Positions 9,355 to 16,287 of a DNA stretch of 64,000 bases are shown here, in pieces. Both the position numbers and the translations under genes were made by a program. Below the pieces are notes generated by a model. That model was not told the origin of the DNA and did not search any database. It worked only from the letters and a program-made list of their open reading frames with translations. The DNA is from Terrimicrobiaceae bacterium (GTDB lineage Bacteria; Verrucomicrobiota; Verrucomicrobiia; Chthoniobacterales; Terrimicrobiaceae), in NCBI GenBank assembly GCA_018402345.1, contig JAGYIV010000012.1:1-64000 (forward strand), read 5' to 3'. The first letter of the stretch is position 1; each line of letters starts with the position of its first letter.

Positions 9355-10763
9355 AAACAAATGCCCCGAACCTCTGGGCTCTCGCCCTGGCGCTCGCTCT
9401 CCCTGCATTAGCGCGGGCGGAGCCGATCTTTAAAAACAACGACACGGTCTGCCTCATCGGCGACAGCATCACGCACAGCGGCCCATACCATTCGTATGTG
9501 TTCCTCTACTACGCGACGCGGTTCCCGCAGATGCGGCTCAAATTCATCAACTGCGGCATCTCGGGCGACTCGGCCTCGGGCATGATGGGGCGCCTGCAGA
9601 AGGATGTTTTTTCGAATAACGCCACCGTCGCAACCCTGAGCGCGGGGATGAACGATGTGAACCGTGGTCTCTACTCGCAGACCAAGGCTCCCGCTGACGC
9701 GGAAAACTCCAAGCGAAAGGCAATCGATGGATTCAAAAACAATGTCCGAAAAATCTCCCACGCTCTCGCGAGCAAAGGAGTGCGGCAAGTTTTCATCACT
9801 CCGACCATCTACGACGAAAACTTTGAATCGACTGTTGAGAACATGCGGGGAGTGAACGCGGCGCTCGGGGAGTGCAGTGATTTCGTTCTCGAATTTGCGA
9901 ACGCGCAGAACGCGCCGGTTGTCGATCTCTGGCATCCGATGAACGAGATCAACACGAAGCGCCAGTTGGCCGATCCGCAGTTCACCTTGATCGGGAAGGA
10001 CCGGATTCACCCCGGGCCGATGGGCCATTTGGTGATCGCGTATTTGTTTTTGGACCAGACCGGAGCGCCCCAGGATGTGTGGCAGCTTGCGATTGATGCG
10101 AAGTCGCAAAAAGTGCTGGAACAAAAAAACACCGAGGCTTCGAATCTTGCGGTCACGCCCGCCCGCCTGAGCTTTTCGAACAAGGAAATGGCCTTGCCGT
10201 TCCCGCTGATCGAGGATGCAGAAGCGGCTTATGATCTTGTTCCTTTCGTGGACCGTCTGAACCAGCAAGTGCTCCAAATCCGAAATCTGGCCGTGGGCAA
10301 CTACACGCTCAAAATCAATAGCACTGATGTCGGCTCCTTTTCCCAGAGCGATCTCGAGAAAGGCGTCAATCTCGCCACAAATACCGCCACACCGCAGAAC
10401 ATCCTCGCTCAAAAGATCGCCAGCCTTTGCAAGGAGCACCACCAACTCGGAAGCACGATCCGAATGCTTCGCCGCGTGGAAATGAAACATCTCGGCGGTG
10501 TGAACCTGAGCGACAAGGATGCTGTGAAAGCCAAACTCGAAGGGTTCATCGCGGAAATGCAGGCCAAGAAAAACGATCCCGCTGCGAACTCAGGCTACTA
10601 CATCACCACAGCTCGGACCTACTTGAAGGAAAGCGCGAATGAAGACGCCATGCGCGCCCGCATACAAGCCATCGAAGACGAAATTTACACCATCAACCAG
10701 CCACAAATCTTTTCCTACTCTCTCGAGAAAACCGTCGATCCTCAAGACCCCCTGAACCCGTGA
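9351..10763 (+). CDS. Secreted SGNH/GDSL-family esterase
   Basis: 470 residues from the ATG at 9351, which overlaps the upstream stop (ATGA) and starts a clear signal peptide (LALALALPALARA). SGNH blocks are visible: block I CLIGDSITHSG with Ser39, block II NCGISGDSASGM, block III LSAGMNDVN, and block V KDRIHPGPMGH carrying the Asp-His pair. This is the fold of carbohydrate acetylesterases and related lipases. Within an operon of GH2 enzymes, the likely task is removing acetyl groups from polysaccharide so glycosidases can proceed. The last 200 residues are a helical extension of unknown role. Confidence 0.88.
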   Translation: MKTNAPNLWALALALALPALARAEPIFKNNDTVCLIGDSITHSGPYHSYVFLYYATRFPQMRLKFINCGISGDSASGMMGRLQKDVFSNNATVATLSAGMNDVNRGLYSQTKAPADAENSKRKAIDGFKNNVRKISHALASKGVRQVFITPTIYDENFESTVENMRGVNAALGECSDFVLEFANAQNAPVVDLWHPMNEINTKRQLADPQFTLIGKDRIHPGPMGHLVIAYLFLDQTGAPQDVWQLAIDAKSQKVLEQKNTEASNLAVTPARLSFSNKEMALPFPLIEDAEAAYDLVPFVDRLNQQVLQIRNLAVGNYTLKINSTDVGSFSQSDLEKGVNLATNTATPQNILAQKIASLCKEHHQLGSTIRMLRRVEMKHLGGVNLSDKDAVKAKLEGFIAEMQAKKNDPAANSGYYITTARTYLKESANEDAMRARIQAIEDEIYTINQPQIFSYSLEKTVDPQDPLNP

Positions 10764-13700
10764 AAAAACTCCTGGTCGCCCTTCTTGTCGCTTTCACTCC
10801 CATGCTCCCCGCGATGGGGGACGGCTCCCCGCGTGAGCGGCTTTCTTTCGATCAAGGTTGGTTGTTCCACCAAGGCGACATTCCTTTTCCCGAAGTGAAG
10901 GGGCATCAACCCTCCTATCAAAATGCAAAGGCCGGTGCAGCCTCAGGGGCGGCAGCACAGGCCTTCGACGACACCGCTTGGCGCGAAGTCGATCTTCCAC
11001 ACGACTGGGCATCCGAGTCGCCGATCGACAAGGATGCGAATCTCGCGCAGGGATTTCGCAATCGTGGTTTCGGTTGGTATCGACGGCACTTCCAGATCGA
11101 TCCCGCCGACCGCGGAAAGCATTTCGAACTCCAATTCGATGGCGTCTCCACGCACTGCACCGTGTGGGTGAATGGCACGGTCGTGCACCGCAACTGGTGC
11201 GGCTACACTTCGTTCTCTGCCGATATCACTCCGCTGCTCAAATACGGCGATGAGTTCAACTCCGTGGCTGTGCGCGTCGATGCCGAGGCCCAAGAAGGCT
11301 GGTGGTATGAGGGCGCGGGAATTTACCGGCACACTTGGCTGGTCAAGCGCTCGCCTGTTCACCTCGTCACCGACGGCATCTTTGCGCAGCCTGTGAGGGC
11401 GCCGGATGGGAAATGGTCGATTCCTGCCGAGGTCACTCTCGCCAATTCGGGTGGGAAAAATGCCAGGCCTAAGGTGGAGGTCACGCTCCTTGACCCCGAG
11501 GGCAAGCCCGTTGGCACGGTATCCCAATCCTGCGAAGTCGTTGCCCTCGGCGAGGCGACGGCCAAGCTCACTCTGGCGGTCAAAAATCCAAGGCTTTGGT
11601 CGGTGGACTCGCCGACCATGTATTCGGTGAAAACCATCCTCAAAGACGGCGACCGCGTTCTTGACGAAACGGTCACCCCAGCTGGATTTCGCACGCTGCG
11701 CTTCGATGCTGCGACCGGCTTTCACCTGAACGACAAGCCGCTCAAAATCCAAGGCGTGTGCGTCCACCAGGACCACGCCGGCGTGGGCGTCGCGATGCCG
11801 GATTCAATGTGGGAATTCCGCGTTCGAAAACTCAAGGAAATGGGCGTGAATGCCATCCGTTGCTCGCATCACCCGCCCGCCGCCGAACTCCTCCAAGTCT
11901 GCGACCGCATGGGAATGCTCGTGATGGATGAGGCGCGGAATTTCAACACCTCGCCGGAATACATTCGCCAACTCGAGTGGATGGTCCGCCGCGACCGCAA
12001 CCACCCGTGCGTTTTCATGTGGTCGGTCTTCAACGAGGAACCCTTCCAAGGCACGGAGGTGGGCTACGAGATGACGCGACGATTGGTGGCCGCCGTGAAG
12101 CGTCTCGATACCACTCGGCCAGTCACTGCGGCAATGAGCGGGGGATACTTCACTCCGCTCAATGTCTCGCACGCAGTCGATGTCATGGGATTCAACTACC
12201 ACCAGAAGGAATACGACGCCTTCCACAAGCTGTATCCGAACCTCCCGATTCTTAGTTCGGAAGACACATCAGGCTTCATCACGCGCGGCGAATATGAGAC
12301 CAGCATGGAGAAACAAACCGCCGACTCGCGCGACACCTCCGCGGCCCGTTGGGGAGCCACGCACCGCGAGGGTTGGAAGAAGATCGCCGAGCGCCCGTTC
12401 ATTGCGGGTGGCTTTGTTTGGACCGGTTTCGACTACGCTGGCGAACCCACTCCCTTCGAGTGGCCGAGTGCCAGTTCCTCGTTCGGGATTTTGGACCTGT
12501 GTGGATTTCCGAAGTCGGCGTTTTTCATTCACCAGGCCCACTGGCGCAAAGACAAGGATGTGCTCGAAGTCATTCCCCATTGGAATTGGCCTGGCCGCGA
12601 AGGTCAGAGCATTCGCGTCATGGCGCTCTCGAATGCCGATACGGTGGAGCTTTTCCTCAATGGTAAATCCCTCGGCGAAAAACCGGTTGATCCCATCGAT
12701 ATGGTGGAATGGGATGTCACCTACGAACCCGGCGCGTTGCTGGCGGTCGGCAAAAAGCAAGGCCGTGAGGTCTCTCGAAAGCTCGTCGAAACGACGGGTG
12801 ATGCCGTCTCACTGGAACTTGTGCCGGACAGGATCGCGCTGGCTGGCGATGGGCGCGATGCCATGCCTGTGACGGTGCGGGCGGTGGATGCCAAGGGGCG
12901 CGAGGTTCCCACGGCGATGAACCCCGTCAAATTCTCGATCCAAGGCGGGGCGGACATCATTGGCCTGGGTAATGGCGACCCGCGTTGCCACGAACCGCAA
13001 AAAGGCAACCAGCGCTCGCTTTTCAACGGCCTCGCGCAAGTCATCCTGCAAACCCGTGAAACCGCCTCCGGTTCACTCACCCTGCGTGCCGAATCCGCTG
13101 GCCTCGCACCGGCCGAAATCAAAATCCCCATTCAGGCGGCAACCGCGCCCCCGTCATTTCCAGCGGCCCGCTACGAGCAGCGCATTGAGCGTTGGAAGGC
13201 CTCGCCCGGTTTCGCATCCAAGCCCGATCCTCTCATGAAGGCCGACAGCAACGACATGAACACTTGGGCGACCGTTACGCCTGGAACGCCCCTCGTCCGA
13301 TCTGGTGGGCCTTGGAGTGTGTTTTCCGCTTCCTTCGAGCCGTTCGCGGATATGCAGCGGGATGGCGGTGTGCTCGCTTTTCGCGGAATCCTTGGGAAGG
13401 CTGAAGTGTGGATTGATGGCAAGCTCGCAGCAACGAAATTGGAGTTCGAAAATGCGCCGCTCGTCGCACCCTTCCCCCCAGGCAATACGAGGCGCTCGGT
13501 GCGCATTCTCTTCGAAAGCGATGCCGACAAGCCGGTCGGCTTCACCTCCCCCGTCTCGGTTGTGCCCGTCGCGCCGACAGCCTTCAACGCCCAAGGGGAG
13601 ATGGTTGGCGAGGTGACGTCGCATAGCGCCCTTCTCCAGTCCCGCCTCACTGCCATTCCCGGACCAGCGCTTGATGCTGATGGCGACATCCCCGGCATCG

Positions 13701-13858
13701 CGGGAAAAGCCCGCTTTGAATGGAGCGCGGATGAGAATTTCGCCAAGTCCCAACTCACTCCCAAGCATCGAGGCACAGGCCGAGTCGGATTTCATCATCC
13801 GCGCCCAGTTGGCCGATCTGCAATCTGGCACGCGCTACTTCTACCGGTTGGTTTTTGA
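10760..13858 (+). CDS. Secreted GH2 beta-galactosidase; 3' end runs by frameshift into the PhoD-like gene
   Basis: GTG start overlapping the SGNH stop (GTGA), with signal peptide MKKLLVALLVAFTPMLPAMG. The GH2 signature runs LPHDWASESPID (79-90), GFGWYRRHF, GAGIYRHTWL, and acid/base Glu426 in WSVFNEEP; Glu506 in LPILSSEDTS sits where the nucleophile is expected. Later domains include VELFLNGKSLG and an Ig-like DUF4982-type module. After about residue 940 the text turns into the N-terminal domain of PhoD-like phosphatases (QGEMVGEVTSHSALLQSRL) and then becomes nonsense from about 13760 to the stop at 13858. A one-base excess between 13745 and 13766 explains this: removing it joins the frame to the next feature. 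The intact product may be one fused enzyme of about 1390 residues. Confidence 0.88.
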   Translation: MKKLLVALLVAFTPMLPAMGDGSPRERLSFDQGWLFHQGDIPFPEVKGHQPSYQNAKAGAASGAAAQAFDDTAWREVDLPHDWASESPIDKDANLAQGFRNRGFGWYRRHFQIDPADRGKHFELQFDGVSTHCTVWVNGTVVHRNWCGYTSFSADITPLLKYGDEFNSVAVRVDAEAQEGWWYEGAGIYRHTWLVKRSPVHLVTDGIFAQPVRAPDGKWSIPAEVTLANSGGKNARPKVEVTLLDPEGKPVGTVSQSCEVVALGEATAKLTLAVKNPRLWSVDSPTMYSVKTILKDGDRVLDETVTPAGFRTLRFDAATGFHLNDKPLKIQGVCVHQDHAGVGVAMPDSMWEFRVRKLKEMGVNAIRCSHHPPAAELLQVCDRMGMLVMDEARNFNTSPEYIRQLEWMVRRDRNHPCVFMWSVFNEEPFQGTEVGYEMTRRLVAAVKRLDTTRPVTAAMSGGYFTPLNVSHAVDVMGFNYHQKEYDAFHKLYPNLPILSSEDTSGFITRGEYETSMEKQTADSRDTSAARWGATHREGWKKIAERPFIAGGFVWTGFDYAGEPTPFEWPSASSSFGILDLCGFPKSAFFIHQAHWRKDKDVLEVIPHWNWPGREGQSIRVMALSNADTVELFLNGKSLGEKPVDPIDMVEWDVTYEPGALLAVGKKQGREVSRKLVETTGDAVSLELVPDRIALAGDGRDAMPVTVRAVDAKGREVPTAMNPVKFSIQGGADIIGLGNGDPRCHEPQKGNQRSLFNGLAQVILQTRETASGSLTLRAESAGLAPAEIKIPIQAATAPPSFPAARYEQRIERWKASPGFASKPDPLMKADSNDMNTWATVTPGTPLVRSGGPWSVFSASFEPFADMQRDGGVLAFRGILGKAEVWIDGKLAATKLEFENAPLVAPFPPGNTRRSVRILFESDADKPVGFTSPVSVVPVAPTAFNAQGEMVGEVTSHSALLQSRLTAIPGPALDADGDIPGIAGKARFEWSADENFAKSQLTPKHRGTGRVGFHHPRPVGRSAIWHALLLPVGF

Positions 13859-14930
13859 GGATGGTAGGAAGGGATCCACGCGTTCCTTCAAGACGCTCGA
13901 TCCCGAAGCCAAGAGCGTTTCTTTCACGATTGGAAGCTGCATGAACTACTTGGCATTCACCACCGGCATATCGAATGGAGGAGGACCCGTGACGGCGAGC
14001 GAAGAAGACAAGCAACTCGGCTATCCCGCCTTCGCGGCGATGCAAAAACTCAAACCCGACTTCTTCATTGGGGCGGGGGATGTCGTCTACTACAGCTTCC
14101 CGCTGGAGGCCCCAGCAAAGACGCTCCCTGCGATGCGCAAGAAATGGCACGAGCAATTTCGATTCCCGCGCATGGCCGAATTCTTTGCCAACACGCCCGC
14201 CTATTGGCTCAAAGACGACCACGACTTCCGTTTCGACGATGCGGATCGGTCCGGCGACAAGCTTCCGCTGGCCTCGACAGGTATGAGCCTCTTCCGCGAG
14301 CAAATGCCCATCCACCCGGCCGGTGATCAAACGACGCCGAACTACCGCACGCACCGCATCAGCAAGGATGTGCAACTCTGGTTCCTCGAAGGGCGCGACC
14401 ACCGCTCGGATAACAAATCCCCCGATGGGCCCGAAAAATCGCTCTGGGGCACCGAACAGCGCCAATGGCTCGAGCGCACGCTCGCGGCGAGCGACGCGAA
14501 ATGGAAAATCCTGATTTCGCCCACGCCGATGGTTGGCCCCGACCGCGCCAGCAAGAGCGATAATCACACGAACCCCGCCGGTTTTCGCGCCGAGGCCGAT
14601 TCGTTTTTTGAATGGCTAAAAAAGAAGGACATCAAAAATGTCCTCATCCTTTGCGGCGACCGCCACTGGCAATACCACAGCATTCATCCCACAGGAGTTG
14701 AGGAATTCTCTGTCGGTGCGCTCAACGACGAAAACTCGATCGTTGGCATCAAGCCCGGTGACCCGAAATCCACCGACCCCGAGGGCGAGATCAAACAGCC
14801 GTTTCTCTACGACGAGCCATCGGGGGGATTTGTGCAAGTCACGGCGAATCCTGACTCCACCTTGAGAATCGCGTTTTTTAACGATACTGGACGCCTGGTG
14901 CATCTGGTGGATAAACAACCCTATCGGTAG
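13671..14930 (+). CDS. PhoD-like metallophosphatase domain, frame-shifted from the upstream GH2 gene
   Basis: Real coding in this frame begins near 13765 (SIEAQAESDF); the first 30 codons are shadow sequence. Metallophosphatase motifs are FFIGAGDVVYYS, AYWLKDDHDFRFDD (compare the DDHDF/DDHE block of PhoD enzymes), ISPTPMVG and ILCGDRHWQYHS. The first half of its N-terminal fibronectin-like domain is encoded in the previous frame at the 3' end of the GH2 gene, and no signal peptide or separate start is visible. Either this is the C-terminal half of a GH2-PhoD fusion or a once separate gene that lost its start. PhoD-like enzymes hydrolyse phosphodiesters or phosphomonoesters outside the cytoplasm; here the substrate could be a phosphorylated or sulfated glycan. 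Confidence 0.85.
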   Translation: MMLMATSPASREKPALNGARMRISPSPNSLPSIEAQAESDFIIRAQLADLQSGTRYFYRLVFEDGRKGSTRSFKTLDPEAKSVSFTIGSCMNYLAFTTGISNGGGPVTASEEDKQLGYPAFAAMQKLKPDFFIGAGDVVYYSFPLEAPAKTLPAMRKKWHEQFRFPRMAEFFANTPAYWLKDDHDFRFDDADRSGDKLPLASTGMSLFREQMPIHPAGDQTTPNYRTHRISKDVQLWFLEGRDHRSDNKSPDGPEKSLWGTEQRQWLERTLAASDAKWKILISPTPMVGPDRASKSDNHTNPAGFRAEADSFFEWLKKKDIKNVLILCGDRHWQYHSIHPTGVEEFSVGALNDENSIVGIKPGDPKSTDPEGEIKQPFLYDEPSGGFVQVTANPDSTLRIAFFNDTGRLVHLVDKQPYR

Positions 14931-15087
14931 CTGAGGGATGAAAAACTCGTATGCAACTGGCCGGTCGCCAAATTGCATCATCCGGGACCAGAGTTTCTTT
15001 TCTCGCGCAACGGGATTCGCTGGGGGGGGCGACGGTGAACCGAGGTTTTTGTGGATGATTGGTGCGTCAAGAGTTAATCTAACCCTT

Positions 15088-15327
15088 ATGAATGCGGACC
15101 AAGATTTGCGTTGGATGAGTCAATGGCAGTCTGCAGGCCTCGAGCTTGAAAAAGTGAGGACTCGGGAACTGCGCGAAATGAGTGAAGAGTCGTCCGCCGA
15201 ACTTTTCAACCGCTGTGCCATTCCTGCCGCAGATTACTGGATCTCGCCAGAGCGTGCTGAGTCGTCCGGCCTTGTTGAACAGCAGGCCATCTTCATGAGG
15301 TCCCGGAGCCATGCATCCTGCTATTGA
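15088..15327 (+). CDS. Small protein paired with a nucleotidyltransferase (antitoxin-like)
   Basis: 79 residues from the ATG at 15088; an in-frame upstream ATG at 14938 gives a longer product whose first part looks non-coding. The sequence has an amphipathic helix (LELEKVRTRELREMSEESS) and the phrase SSGLVEQQAIF, which I recall from small proteins encoded just before minimal nucleotidyltransferases. Its stop lies 17 nt inside the next gene, so the two are translationally linked. I infer an antitoxin or partner role. No DNA-binding motif is visible. Confidence 0.65.
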   Translation: MNADQDLRWMSQWQSAGLELEKVRTRELREMSEESSAELFNRCAIPAADYWISPERAESSGLVEQQAIFMRSRSHASCY

Positions 15328-15898
15328 GGCGGCTCTTGAGTTGCAGCAATTCTTGGACGAGCACGGCGAAAAATTTTGCATCATCGGAGGACTTGCTGTG
15401 CAGCGGTGGGGCGAGGTGCGATTGACTGTCGATGCGGATGCCACCGTGCTGACAGATTGGTCAAGGGATGAAATTGTTACGGATTTGCTTCTTGGTTCAT
15501 CATTTTTTCCGCGGCACGCCGACGCGCGGGAGTTCGCGCTCAGAAACAGGGTGCTGCTTCTCAAGAATGAAAAGGGCACTCATGTGGATGTCGCGCTGGG
15601 TGCCATGGATTTTGAGAATCGCTCCGTCCTCAGAAGTTCTCTTTGGACGGTATCGGAATCAGCAAAACTTCGGACATGTTCCGCCGAGGATCTTCTCGTC
15701 CACAAAACCTTTGCGGGTCGCACTCGTGATTGGACCGACATTGAGGGAATTCTCCAAAGGCAGGGACCAAAGCTCGATCTCGGCCTTGTCTGCTCGGAAC
15801 TCAAGCCGCTCCTTGATTTGAAAGGCACCCCTGAGGCCATGAATCGCTTGGCGGCACTCTGCCGTGCCAATGCCCTTCATTTTCCACCAATTTCTTGA
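15311..15898 (+). CDS. Minimal nucleotidyltransferase-fold protein (AbiEii/MNT-like)
   Basis: 195 residues. The core reads CIIGGLAVQRWGEVRLTVDADATV: a GG motif followed by a D-x-D, the nucleotide- and metal-binding signature of the DNA polymerase beta-type nucleotidyltransferase superfamily. SAEDLLVHKTFAGRTRDWTDIEGIL is the C-terminal helical segment typical of these proteins. Members act as toxins that nucleotidylate a target, or as antibiotic-modifying enzymes. The overlapping small gene upstream makes a TA-like pair most plausible. It sits alone between the two glycan-degradation regions, so it is probably accessory DNA. Confidence 0.75.
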   Translation: MHPAIEAALELQQFLDEHGEKFCIIGGLAVQRWGEVRLTVDADATVLTDWSRDEIVTDLLLGSSFFPRHADAREFALRNRVLLLKNEKGTHVDVALGAMDFENRSVLRSSLWTVSESAKLRTCSAEDLLVHKTFAGRTRDWTDIEGILQRQGPKLDLGLVCSELKPLLDLKGTPEAMNRLAALCRANALHFPPIS

Positions 15899-15939
15899 AC
15901 CAGTGTTGCCAAATGGCCTCGCTGCTCGATGGTCGCGAA

Positions 15940-16272
15940 TCAGTGCTTTGCTTGAATTGGAATGCGTTTAAGCGTCGCTCGACGGGTGGCGCTGGTGTGT
16001 TCGAAATCGGGCATCAAACCGGATAGGTTGCTCCCTTCCGCTTGCACGAAGAGGTCGTTGATGTCCGTGAAGTGGATTGTTTTTCCGTCATCGAGCCTGG
16101 AAATGATTTCGTTGGCCTAGGCCAAAACATCCCGCTCCGGCGTGGGCTTTTCCCAGCGCTGGGTAATATCCAGACCTTGGGTCTCAAAGAATTCAACAAT
16201 CGAATCGCCGATGTAGATGAGGTCGATGCCGCCGGCTTTGGCTTTGGCATTCATAGCTTCGTGGCGCGCCAT
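15940..16272 (-). pseudogene. Remnant of an SGNH/GDSL hydrolase gene with internal deletion
   Basis: Read leftward, the sequence gives WMARHEAMNAKAKAGG and DLIYIGDSIVEFFET, the N-terminal block of the GDSL hydrolases common in planctomycetes and verrucomicrobia. It then jumps after ITQRWEKPTPERDVLA to an in-frame TAG and resumes with ANEIISRLDDGKTIHFTDI and GLMPDFEHTSATRR, which resemble the C-terminal part of the same family. The middle of the protein, including the GxND block, is missing. It abuts the stop of the pectin-lyase-fold gene, so it was probably the last gene of that operon. Not functional. Confidence 0.75.
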
Positions 16273-16287
16273 CCACCTCGGTTTGGT

